Source: an uncultured Cellvibrionales bacterium
GTDB taxonomy: Bacteria > Pseudomonadota > Gammaproteobacteria > Pseudomonadales > Porticoccaceae
DNA: 64,000 nucleotides
Assembly (NCBI GenBank): GCA_913031645.1
Contig: CAJWFB010000001.1
Location: forward strand, 1-64,000
Direction of reading: 5' to 3'
Positions within the stretch are counted from its first letter, which is position 1. Every line of letters starts with the position of its first letter. Shown here in pieces: positions 37,083-45,348 of this stretch. A model generated the notes under the pieces. The model saw nothing but the letters and a program-made list of their open reading frames with translations. It was not told where the DNA came from and did not search any database. A program made the position numbers and the translations under genes.

Positions 37083-37844
37083 TTACCCTAGCTGTTGCCA
37101 CTCACTACCTGATTCTTGGTCTGCAAACGCTATTGACGTCCCACCTAAGTCAACGGTTGAAAGTAACGCCGAGATGACCTTAGTATGGTTATTTTTGTCA
37201 CTGATATGACCTAGTACTAGCCTCTGTAAATCGATCAAATCGAGGTTTTCTAATAAATCTAACATTTGTCTATTACTGAGGTGGCCAAACAAGCCACTAA
37301 CCCGATCTTTTAAAAAACGAGGATAGGGTCCCCTAGCAAGCATTTCTTCATCATAGTTTGCTTCTACTAACAAACCGTGACATTTTGAATAGATTGAAAT
37401 CACGTGAGGTGTGTAGTGCCCGAGGTCCGTCAAAATACCCAAACGTAGATTTCCATCACTCAAAACGAACTGAATAGGTTCTCTGGCATCATGAGGAACG
37501 GGCACTGGAGTAACGCTCAGATCACCCAACACAAAGTCCGTATGGCTATCTATGATGTGGAAGTTTTTAGATTCTACAGAAATACTACGCGCCTTAAAGC
37601 AACCAGCGGACAGATAGACGGGTATATTAAACTTCGCCGACAGCGCCTCAACACCCTTCCAATGATCACTATGTTCATGGGTAATGAGTATTGCAGTAAT
37701 TTGCTCAGGCGTTACATCCCGCGCCAATAATCTTGTGATTAAAGATTTAATACCGAATCCGCAATCCACTAAAACAATGGTCAACCCACTCTCAATAATG
37801 GTTGAGTTACCTTTACTGCCGCTGCCAAGTGAGGCGAATCGCAT
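37083..37844 (-). CDS. MBL-fold metallo-hydrolase, WalJ/YycJ-like
   Basis: The 253-residue metallo-beta-lactamase-fold protein has the start RFASLGSGSKGNSTIIE and the metal motif THEHSDH near residue 55, then VPVPHDAREPI and GHISDKNNH. This is the YycJ/WalJ branch, linked to 5'-3' exonuclease activity in Gram-positives. In Pseudomonas an MBL-fold gene of this kind sits between bamC and purC. Here it follows bamC by 12 bases, but no purC follows. Confidence 0.85.
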   Translation of the reverse strand: MRFASLGSGSKGNSTIIESGLTIVLVDCGFGIKSLITRLLARDVTPEQITAILITHEHSDHWKGVEALSAKFNIPVYLSAGCFKARSISVESKNFHIIDSHTDFVLGDLSVTPVPVPHDAREPIQFVLSDGNLRLGILTDLGHYTPHVISIYSKCHGLLVEANYDEEMLARGPYPRFLKDRVSGLFGHLSNRQMLDLLENLDLIDLQRLVLGHISDKNNHTKVISALLSTVDLGGTSIAFADQESGSEWQQLG

Positions 37845-37856
37845 TATGTATCTACG

Positions 37857-38885
37857 CTACGACAAATTACTTCGTAAAATAGCCAAGAGTTTTAACGCCT
37901 CGGATCGTCCAAGACTGTCCCCCTCCGCATCTACAATTTTTATTTCAACATCGGTAGCCACTGATTCAACCAAAACGCGATAATTAGCTGTCACAATCTC
38001 CTCGTCCTTACTGCCCCCAAAAAGACGGCCAAAAAACCCTACTTCGGTACTGCTGGGTTCGGTATAATTCACAAAAAACACGCCCTCTGATCGATTCTTA
38101 TCTATGGTAGAGAAGCCTCCACGTTCCAATGAGTAAACCACGGAGGCCCATGAGCGATCAAAGCCAAGTTTCATCTGGATAAATGGATCCGCCACTTCAG
38201 AGGATATAATTTCGACCTTCGAAACGCCGCCTATCTCTTGGGCTAACAGCGAAACGCTAGCAAAGCTATCTACACCTGCCAGATCATTGGCAATCAGCGT
38301 CAGCATATCGAGTTCACGCTGGTCACTATCCGAAGTTATTGGCCACTCCGAGGTATCTTCTTCTCCACGGACAGTCTGACTATGAAGAATAGCGACCTCA
38401 GTACTTTCAAGCTGCACACCAGGAGAGATATTAAATCGAAACCTGTGAGAATTGTCATCATCTGAGCTAAAGGTCACCCATACCGATTCGATTAGCCCAG
38501 AGGACCCTTGAGCGATTGCAGATGGAACACCATTACGATTCAAAACATTCCTGAGTCGTGGCCAAAGTTCACTCGGAGATATATTAATAAGAACCCAGCG
38601 TCGATCATCAAAGCTTTGAATTTTTACCAATTGTTCAAACGTATTTACCGAAGCCGGCTGTGGCCTTGGGACCTCGAAGGATACAAGTTGCTCGGAAGAT
38701 GCATCAATCACAGGAATCGGGTAAATTTGTCCTACAGAGCTAGTGCCCAACTCACGTGGGATAACAGTTCGCTCTGTTTCCTCAGAAAGAAGATAATCAT
38801 TACTACGATCCTTCAATCCTAACCATCCACAGCCAGCCAAGTTGGCCGAGACACAAGTAATAACGATAGCTGACATTATTTTCAT
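37857..38885 (-). CDS. bamC: Outer membrane assembly lipoprotein BamC (NlpB)
   Basis: The 342-residue product has a lipoprotein signal ending in the lipobox LAGC (Cys19). An extended N-terminal segment (SNDYLLSEETERTVIPREL) corresponds to the BamD-binding lasso, including a L-P-V/I-P-like IYPIPV. Two helix-grip domains follow. It would be a peripheral part of the BAM complex inserting beta-barrels. Position between dapA and the MBL-fold gene supports the call, since similarity within BamC is low. Confidence 0.88.
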   Translation of the reverse strand: MKIMSAIVITCVSANLAGCGWLGLKDRSNDYLLSEETERTVIPRELGTSSVGQIYPIPVIDASSEQLVSFEVPRPQPASVNTFEQLVKIQSFDDRRWVLINISPSELWPRLRNVLNRNGVPSAIAQGSSGLIESVWVTFSSDDDNSHRFRFNISPGVQLESTEVAILHSQTVRGEEDTSEWPITSDSDQRELDMLTLIANDLAGVDSFASVSLLAQEIGGVSKVEIISSEVADPFIQMKLGFDRSWASVVYSLERGGFSTIDKNRSEGVFFVNYTEPSSTEVGFFGRLFGGSKDEEIVTANYRVLVESVATDVEIKIVDAEGDSLGRSEALKLLAILRSNLS

Positions 38886-38917
38886 ATTTACGAAAGGCCT
38901 TTCAATTTAGCGATAAG

Positions 38918-39796
38918 TTAGATCACACCAGCAACACGCATAGCGGTGCTAACAGTATTAAAGTATTCTTTGCTTAGACTGGTCATTGGTAGTCTAAGTG
39001 CATTTTCTATCATACCCATCTGACTGATAGCCCACTTAACCGGAATAGGGTTAGCTTCGACAAAAAGGCCAGAATGTAAGTGAGCTAAAAGTAGATCAAG
39101 CTCATCAGAAAGCTTAACATTGCCCAGCATAGAGGCGGCACACATTTTAGACATCAATTTAGGCGCAACGTTCGCCGTTACTGATATATCTCCATGTCCG
39201 CCCATTTGCATCAGCTCACGCGCTGTTACATCATCCCCTGAGTAAATAGCAAACCCGTCTATGCATCCACTTAACAGTTGTGGTACGCGGGATAAATCAC
39301 CTGTGGCTTCTTTGATCCCAACAATATTACTAAGTTTGCTAAGCGCCATAACTGTTTCGGGGAGCATGTCACACGCAGTCCTTCCAGGAACGTTATATAA
39401 AATTTGGTCTATTTCAACGGCTTCAGATATCGCTTTGAAATGCTGATAAAGGCCGTTTTGTGTCGGCTTATTATAATAGGGAGTTACCAACAAGCAGGCG
39501 TCGGCCCCTACAGATTTTGCCGTCTCAGTGAGATGAATAGCCTCTGCTGTAGCATTTGCACCTGTTCCGGCAATCACGGGCACCCTACTGGCCACCTTTT
39601 TAACGACAAATTCAATGACGCTAGCATGCTCTAATACACTCAGCGTTGCCGACTCTCCTGTTGTACCTACTGCAACAATCGCATTAGTCCCTTCAGCGAT
39701 ATGCCACTCAATTAGCGTCTCTAATGACGTCCAATCGATAGTTAGTGACCCTGAATGCATGGGTGTAACTAAGGCGACAATACTTCCGGTAATCAC
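38918..39796 (-). CDS. dapA: 4-hydroxy-tetrahydrodipicolinate synthase DapA
   Basis: The 292-residue TIM-barrel enzyme joins pyruvate and aspartate semialdehyde in lysine/DAP synthesis. Active-site blocks: AVGTTGESATL, GTGANATAEAI, LLVTPYYNKPTQNGLYQHF, YNVPGRTACDM and the Schiff-base lysine in IVGIKEATGD. I use the GTG start at 39796: GGAGGAG lies just upstream, the protein then begins at the conserved TGSIVALVTPM, and the length equals the E. coli enzyme. The longer frame to 39859 is not supported. bamC follows after 32 bases. Confidence 0.96.
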   Translation of the reverse strand: MITGSIVALVTPMHSGSLTIDWTSLETLIEWHIAEGTNAIVAVGTTGESATLSVLEHASVIEFVVKKVASRVPVIAGTGANATAEAIHLTETAKSVGADACLLVTPYYNKPTQNGLYQHFKAISEAVEIDQILYNVPGRTACDMLPETVMALSKLSNIVGIKEATGDLSRVPQLLSGCIDGFAIYSGDDVTARELMQMGGHGDISVTANVAPKLMSKMCAASMLGNVKLSDELDLLLAHLHSGLFVEANPIPVKWAISQMGMIENALRLPMTSLSKEYFNTVSTAMRVAGVI

Positions 39797-39890
39797 TTTC
39801 TCCTCCAAACTGGCAGTGGGCCTAGCGCTGACATAGTACTTACGGCTATCCAACCGCACAAGTAAAACTCACGCTTTTTGGTAGGGCCAT

Positions 39891-40865
39891 TCATCGACGA
39901 ACCTTTGGCTTTAGATTATAGATATCTGCCTCCCCTTCAGGTCGGTTTTTAAATCGCCGGTGAACCCAAAGGTATTGGTCTGGCCGCAGCAAAATAAACC
40001 TCTCAATCAATCTGTTAATACGCGTAGCATCCGCCAAATCATCACCACTGGGAAATGACTCGAGTGGCGCATGGAAAGTGATTTTGTAACCCTGGCTTCC
40101 AGGTAGCCTGATGTGATGAAAAGGCACTACCGCGGCGCCAGTTTTATCAGCGAATCGAGCTGTGGCATACACTGTGGCAGCCTGGATACCAAAAAATGGG
40201 GCAAACAAACCCTGGCCCAGCCCATAATCCTGATCCGGACCATACCAAAGTGTCCGTCCATTCTTGAGCGCTTTCATGGTCCCTCTGACATCCCTTCGTT
40301 CGAAGACTACAGTGTCGCCATTGCCCTTGGAAACGCGTCCAGAGGCCTGCACATAATCATAGACTGGATTACCGTGCGCACGATACATACCGTCCATTTG
40401 CGTGCTCATGGCAACCGCAGCCCCGCCAATTTCTAGGGTGGTGTAGTGTATGCCTAGCAACATGGTACCGCGCCCTTTCGGGACCGCTTCAAGATGTTCT
40501 AGACCCTCTATGCTAAGTAGTTTTGACAAGCGATTAGAAGACCACCACCAGGCCATACCCACTTCCATGAAGGCAATTCCAGTATTGATAAAATTGTTTC
40601 TCAATAGCTGGAACTGCTCATCCGCGCTGAGGTCTGGAAAACACACCTCAATATTTCTTTTGGCGATAGTCTTTCGTCGACTTTTGAACGCGAACACGGA
40701 AAGGCCGATGCCCTTCCCCAAGACAAGCAGGATCGGAAATGGCAACGCAGTAATCAGCCTCCATAATAAAAAGCCAAACCAGATTGGCCAGTAGCGTGGA
40801 TGCAACAATTTAAGACTAAACTGCGTCGCTTTGGATGCTGAATTAGCCAATGGCTGACCCTTCAA
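39891..40865 (-). CDS. lpxL: Kdo2-lipid A lauroyltransferase-like acyltransferase (LpxL/HtrB family)
   Basis: The 324-residue LPLAT-fold enzyme has an N-terminal hydrophobic anchor ([19 protein letters not shown]), [12 protein letters not shown], the catalytic H-x4-E in [22 protein letters not shown] and WYGPDQDYG. It should add a secondary acyl chain to Kdo2-lipid IVA at the inner membrane; LpxM or LpxP specificity is possible. Its start lies 23 bases inside the 3' end of fabV on the same strand, indicating coupling. Confidence 0.88.
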   Translation of the reverse strand: MKGQPLANSASKATQFSLKLLHPRYWPIWFGFLLWRLITALPFPILLVLGKGIGLSVFAFKSRRKTIAKRNIEVCFPDLSADEQFQLLRNNFINTGIAFMEVGMAWWWSSNRLSKLLSIEGLEHLEAVPKGRGTMLLGIHYTTLEIGGAAVAMSTQMDGMYRAHGNPVYDYVQASGRVSKGNGDTVVFERRDVRGTMKALKNGRTLWYGPDQDYGLGQGLFAPFFGIQAATVYATARFADKTGAAVVPFHHIRLPGSQGYKITFHAPLESFPSGDDLADATRINRLIERFILLRPDQYLWVHRRFKNRPEGEADIYNLKPKVRR

Positions 40866-42048
40866 TAAGATGATTGATGGCGACCTCGGTCTCGACTTCT
40901 AGCTCGTAATCTACTCCGCCAACACCAAAACCAAACAACGATAAGAACTCTTGCTTGTAGCCCGCGAAATCGGTCAACTCGTTAAGGTTTTCAGTTGAGA
41001 TTTTCGCCCAAGACTGTGCGACTTTGGCTTGAATCTCAGCGCTCATCTCGAGTTCATCCATACGTAGCCTACCTTCATCATCCAGTCGTGGATTGTCTGA
41101 ATAAAGACCTTCGACAAACAGGCGGTAAAGCTGCTCTATGCAGCCTTCATGGCTGCCATCAAGTTTCATTTCTTTAAATAGCATAGCCAAATAAAGCGGC
41201 ATAATTGGGATGGCCGAACTTGATTGAGTTACCACAGCCTTAAGCACCGATACTCGTGCATCGCCAGCGCTTCGCGAAAGCTGTTCTCTAATAGACACAA
41301 CCTTATTATCAAGGTCCTTCTTTGCCTGGCCGATCGTCCCATCCCAGTATAAATCCCAAGTCATTTTTTCACCTATATAGGTGAAAGCCGTCGTTTTAGC
41401 CCCAGACGCAAGTAGATCAGCATCCCCAAGCGCGGTCATCCACATCTGCCAATCTTCTCCACCCATCACGGCAACAGTATCAGCAATTTCTTGATCAGAC
41501 GCCGCCTCAAGACTGAATTCCTGAATAACTTCTTTATCGGTATTGATCCCACGCATGGTGATATCCTTACCCACAGGCTTAAGGGTGGAGTTAAACACTT
41601 CCCCCGTCTTAGGGTGTTGCCGTCTTGGAGCAGCCAAACTATAGATAATTAGGTCAATCTGACCTAAGTCACTAGCAATAGTGTCAATCACTTGCTGTTT
41701 GACACCATCTGAAAATGCATCACCGTTGATAGACTTCGCATACAGCCCTTCCTTTTCGGCCTGCTCATGAAAAGCTGCACTGTTATACCAACCAGCGGTT
41801 CCAGATTTGCGATCAGTTCCTGGCTTTTCATAGAACACGCCAAGAGTAGACGCACCAGACCCAAAAGCTGCGGTAATTCTAGCTGAGAGGCCGTAGCCTG
41901 TTGAACTGCCTATTACCAGTACTCTTTTGGGCCCATCAATCGCTTTTTGACGCTTTATATAGTCTATTTGATTTATTACATTTTGCTCACACCCAGTTGG
42001 GTGGCTAGTAATACACATGAAGCCGCGAACGCGAGGCTTGATAATCAT
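40843..42048 (-). CDS. fabV: Enoyl-ACP/trans-2-enoyl-CoA reductase FabV
   Basis: The 401-residue reductase performs the last step of the fatty acid elongation cycle with NADH. FabV hallmarks: [36 protein letters not shown] (nucleotide site), [25 protein letters not shown] and the catalytic Y-x8-K in [11 protein letters not shown]. FabV is naturally triclosan-tolerant, unlike FabI. GGAG lies 6-9 bases upstream of the ATG. A 345-base non-coding region separates it from the divergent COG3146 gene. Confidence 0.96.
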   Translation of the reverse strand: MIIKPRVRGFMCITSHPTGCEQNVINQIDYIKRQKAIDGPKRVLVIGSSTGYGLSARITAAFGSGASTLGVFYEKPGTDRKSGTAGWYNSAAFHEQAEKEGLYAKSINGDAFSDGVKQQVIDTIASDLGQIDLIIYSLAAPRRQHPKTGEVFNSTLKPVGKDITMRGINTDKEVIQEFSLEAASDQEIADTVAVMGGEDWQMWMTALGDADLLASGAKTTAFTYIGEKMTWDLYWDGTIGQAKKDLDNKVVSIREQLSRSAGDARVSVLKAVVTQSSSAIPIMPLYLAMLFKEMKLDGSHEGCIEQLYRLFVEGLYSDNPRLDDEGRLRMDELEMSAEIQAKVAQSWAKISTENLNELTDFAGYKQEFLSLFGFGVGGVDYELEVETEVAINHLIEGSAIG

Positions 42049-42393
42049 TTAGAATCTCCATTAATGGCTAAATTTGTTGCTCTGCTAAAGGATGCACATG
42101 ATACCTTAATGTGTTTCGAACTCGTAAAATTAGACGCAATATATTTATAAAAAATGACCTTGATAGTAATAATTCCACACTATGCCAACGCCAAGAAGGC
42201 CACGCTCATCGTCATGGCTATCTTGGATACTTATATTGGTTCCATTATGACATTATATGTGATCATATAAAGTCTCAGCGACGTAAAGCATTATAAGATT
42301 CGAGAGAAGTTCGTGGCCCATCAGTTCCTTCGATTGCGACATGAAAAAACCTAATGCAGACCGCTGCAAAAGGTCACATAAAGGACCCTTTGT
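42049..42393. other. 345-base non-coding region between divergent fabV and COG3146 genes
   Basis: No gene can be supported. Short open frames here lack ribosome sites and family features. The main visible signal is an 18-base palindrome at 42253-42270. Confidence 0.55.
42253..42270. promoter_or_regulatory. Perfect inverted repeat, candidate operator
   Basis: TTATATG-TGAT-CATATAA has perfect 7-base arms around a 4-base spacer. It lies about 205 bases upstream of fabV and 124 bases upstream of the COG3146 gene. The binding protein is unknown. Confidence 0.35.
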
Positions 42394-43467
42394 ATGAGTG
42401 CTTTACCCTATCCGTTTTTGAGAGAAACATTTCTCGTGGCGCTTGAGGAAAGTGGCAGTGCCTGCATAGAGTCAGGCTGGGAGCCAGTTCACGTAACTCT
42501 TAAAGATGGAGAAACAGACTGTTTCATGCCGCTGTATCTCAAAGATCACTCAATGGGAGAATATGTTTTTGACTATGCCTGGGCCAATGCATACCATCAA
42601 AATGGGTTGGAATATTATCCAAAGTTGGTCACTGCCGTACCATTTACTCCATCCACCGGAAGTCGAGTGCGTTGTACCGAAGATCTAAATCAGCAGCATT
42701 GTCGCCAAATCATCGATGAGGTGATCAACATCGCTGAGGATACCGAGGCTTCGAGTTGGCATCTTCTATTCCCCGAAGAAAATGACCTAGCGTTGTTTGA
42801 CGATCCTCGCCTGCTAAAACGTACTGGCGTCCAATATCATTGGATGAACAAAGACTACCAATGCTTTGATGACTACTTGGCTGGTATGACGTCACGTAAA
42901 CGAAAGATGATTAAAAAAGAGCGGGACGAGGTTGTAAGGCAAAATATCCAAATAGAGATCCTATTGGGTGCCGATATCAGGGCTGACATTTGGGAACTTT
43001 TTTATCGCCTTTACGAGCGTACCTATGCCAAAAGGAATGGAACCCGAGGTTATTTAACTGAAGAATTCTTTCAGAAGATAGCCAGTGGAATGCCCGAGCA
43101 GATTGCAATGTCGGTAGCAACACAGGATGGTCGCCCCATCGCATGCGCACTCTACTTGTTCGACAGTCATACTCTTTATGGCCGCTACTGGGGTAGTCTG
43201 GGTGAATTTCCCTTTCTTCACTTTGAGCTTTGCTATTACCGCGGTATTGAATTTGCAATAAACATGGGTTTAAAGCGCTATGACGCAGGCGCCCAGGGGG
43301 AGCACAAATTAGTTAGAGGCTTTGAACCAATAAAAACCCATTCTCTTCACTGGATTCGTCATCCAGAGTTCAAAAAAGCTATTGCGCGCTTCCTCGGCGA
43401 AGAAAACCATGCCATTGATGCACATATCGAACAGGCTAACGAAATGTTACCATTCAAAAAGAGCTAA
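42394..43467 (+). CDS. COG3146 family N-acyltransferase-like protein (GNAT superfamily)
   Basis: The 357-residue product begins PYPFLRETFLVALEESGSAC and contains PLYLKDHSMGEYVFDYAWANAY, SSWHLLFPEE, YHWMNKDYQCFDDYLAGMTSRKRKMIKKER and GRYWGSLGEFPFLHFELCYYRGIEFAI. This is the pattern of the COG3146 family, often called 'peptidogalycan biosynthesis protein' with little evidence. The fold is GNAT-like; substrate unknown. The start is fixed by an upstream in-frame stop and AAGGA 8 bases away. Confidence 0.85.
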   Translation: MSALPYPFLRETFLVALEESGSACIESGWEPVHVTLKDGETDCFMPLYLKDHSMGEYVFDYAWANAYHQNGLEYYPKLVTAVPFTPSTGSRVRCTEDLNQQHCRQIIDEVINIAEDTEASSWHLLFPEENDLALFDDPRLLKRTGVQYHWMNKDYQCFDDYLAGMTSRKRKMIKKERDEVVRQNIQIEILLGADIRADIWELFYRLYERTYAKRNGTRGYLTEEFFQKIASGMPEQIAMSVATQDGRPIACALYLFDSHTLYGRYWGSLGEFPFLHFELCYYRGIEFAINMGLKRYDAGAQGEHKLVRGFEPIKTHSLHWIRHPEFKKAIARFLGEENHAIDAHIEQANEMLPFKKS

Positions 43468-43480
43468 TAGATTAAACCTG

Positions 43481-43921
43481 CTACCAATCACCAGAGTTTT
43501 GCATGGATAGCCATGGCTCCATCGGCGGCAGAGAACCTCCAGCTTGCAGTAGCTCAATAGAAATACCATCTGGAGACCTAACAAATGCCATTCGACCGTC
43601 TCTCGGGGGTCGACTAATCAATACACCGTGCTCTGCTAACCGAGCACAAGCGGCGTAGATATCTGGAACCCGAAACGCTAGATGACCAAAATTTCTGCCG
43701 CCCTCGTAGATCTCTCGATCCCAGTTATGGGTGAGCTCTAACAGAGGTGCATCCTTCGTTATGGCCGTCTCTGAATCATCTGAAGCCGCTAAGAAGATCA
43801 ACGTAAAACGACCTTTTTCAACATCATAGCGTGACACCTCAACCATCCCCAAAGCCCCGCAATAAAAAGCCAGCGATGCCTCGACGTCTGAAACTCGCAC
43901 CATAGTGTGCAAAAACTGCAT
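43481..43921 (-). CDS. gloA: Lactoylglutathione lyase GloA (glyoxalase I)
   Basis: The 146-residue metalloenzyme converts the methylglyoxal-glutathione adduct to lactoylglutathione. The four metal ligands are visible in order: His5 (FLHTMVRV), Glu in LLELTHNW, His in FGHLAFRV and Glu in ISIELLQ. The glyoxalase start VRVSDVEASLAFYCGALGM is clear. It follows aceF by 26 bases on the same strand, an unusual but plausible operon tail. Confidence 0.94.
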   Translation of the reverse strand: MQFLHTMVRVSDVEASLAFYCGALGMVEVSRYDVEKGRFTLIFLAASDDSETAITKDAPLLELTHNWDREIYEGGRNFGHLAFRVPDIYAACARLAEHGVLISRPPRDGRMAFVRSPDGISIELLQAGGSLPPMEPWLSMQNSGDW

Positions 43922-43947
43922 ATTTCTCTCCAGGAGAAGATAAAAGG

Positions 43948-45288
43948 TTAGAGTGCTAAGTGTCTGACATCACTCAGTAGCTTAACTATCTGAGTGATAA
44001 ATCGACCGGCATCACCACCATTAACTAATCGGTGATCATAGGATAGTGCTAGCGGGAGCATCAGCCGCGGCTGGAACTCTTGACCATCCCAAACAGGTTT
44101 TATCTGTGCTTTGGACACCCCAAGAATTCCGGCTTCAGGAGCATTGACAATAGGCGTAAATCCATTTCCTCCAATAGCACCTAAACTAGACAGAGTGAAG
44201 CACCCTCCCTGCATGTCAGCGGGTTTCAATTTACCCTCGCGCGCTTTGCCTGCGAACTCAGTTACTGCAGCTGCAATATCCCATAGGCCCATATTAGCAA
44301 CATCACGAATAACCGGAACAACCAGTCCTCTCGGCGTGTCTACGGCCATGCCAATATTGCAGTAGTGTTTTTGAATATAATTTTCACCATCGCCAGCCAG
44401 TGAACGCAAAAATACTGGATTTTCTTGTAAGGCAATAGCGATAGCCTTAATTAAAAATGCCACTGGGGAAATTCGAATCCCCCTCGCATCTCCCTCAGCC
44501 TTGAGTGACTTCCGAAAGCTATCCATGTCGGTAGTGTCAGCTTCGTCAAATTGAGTAACATGAGGCACATTGAGCCAGTTACGCTGCATATTGGCTGCGG
44601 TTACTTTTTGGATTTTAGTCATCTTTACAGTATCAATAGTGCCAAACTGACTAAAATCAATCGTTGGCACCTCGGCAATACCAGTACTGGCAACCTGCAT
44701 AGGTGAAGAACTCTCAGCGAGCGCTGCTTTAACATAATCGTTGACATCATCTCGTAGGATTCGGCCTCGTGGGCCGCTACCTCGAACAACACCCAACTGC
44801 ACACCTAGCTCTCTAGCCAACATTCTTACCGATGGCCCTGCATAGATATCAGCTTCCTCGTCCTCAGTTTGAGATTCCTCTACAACAGCAGCCGGAGATT
44901 GAGACTTCAATTCCACTGGTGCCTGCGCCTGAGTAGGACTCGCCTCAACCGTCTCAACTATCTCAATGGACGTCTCTACCGGAGACTCAGGAGCTAATAC
45001 AAGGTCGGCTGACGCTTCCGGCTTGTCCTCTGGGGCATCATCACTACTGGCAATGGTCTCGAGTTCAGCAATAGCGTCGCCAACCTTCACTGTATCCCCT
45101 TCAGCTACTAAGTATTTTACTAATTGACCGTCAAATGGACTGGGCACATCCATGGTTGCCTTATCGGATTCGAGAACCAGTAACGCGCCCTCTAATTCAA
45201 CGTTATCTCCTACTGCCAGACTCAACTCAATAACATCAACGGTCTCTGCCCCGCCAAGGTCTGGAACTACTACAGTTTTTATAGACAC
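43948..45288 (-). CDS. aceF: Pyruvate dehydrogenase E2, dihydrolipoyllysine acetyltransferase
   Basis: The 446-residue E2 has one lipoyl domain (1-75; lipoylated Lys in ESDKATMDVPSP), an acidic Pro/Ala/Glu linker, and an E1/E3-binding domain (GPSVRMLARELGVQL, then GSGPRGRILRDDV). The catalytic domain ends SYDHRLVNGGDAGRF. The usual DHR-x-x-DG reads DHRLVNG; Asn at that place is also found in Azotobacter/Pseudomonas E2, so the enzyme is probably active. E. coli AceF has three lipoyl domains, so this is a compact version. It follows aceE by 60 bases. Confidence 0.96.
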   Translation of the reverse strand: MSIKTVVVPDLGGAETVDVIELSLAVGDNVELEGALLVLESDKATMDVPSPFDGQLVKYLVAEGDTVKVGDAIAELETIASSDDAPEDKPEASADLVLAPESPVETSIEIVETVEASPTQAQAPVELKSQSPAAVVEESQTEDEEADIYAGPSVRMLARELGVQLGVVRGSGPRGRILRDDVNDYVKAALAESSSPMQVASTGIAEVPTIDFSQFGTIDTVKMTKIQKVTAANMQRNWLNVPHVTQFDEADTTDMDSFRKSLKAEGDARGIRISPVAFLIKAIAIALQENPVFLRSLAGDGENYIQKHYCNIGMAVDTPRGLVVPVIRDVANMGLWDIAAAVTEFAGKAREGKLKPADMQGGCFTLSSLGAIGGNGFTPIVNAPEAGILGVSKAQIKPVWDGQEFQPRLMLPLALSYDHRLVNGGDAGRFITQIVKLLSDVRHLAL

Positions 45289-45348
45289 TCAATATTCCTC
45301 ATACATATGTCATTCATGCTAACTCAGTCTAGCCACGATAACCAATCT

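Noticed and set aside
42111..42296. 61-codon open frame upstream of the COG3146 gene
   Set aside because: Composition is rich in Lys, Arg, His and Tyr with no family pattern and no ribosome site.
43948..45288. AceF inactive because DHR-x-x-DG reads DHRLVNG
   Set aside because: The same Asn occurs in Azotobacter and Pseudomonas E2 enzymes that work.
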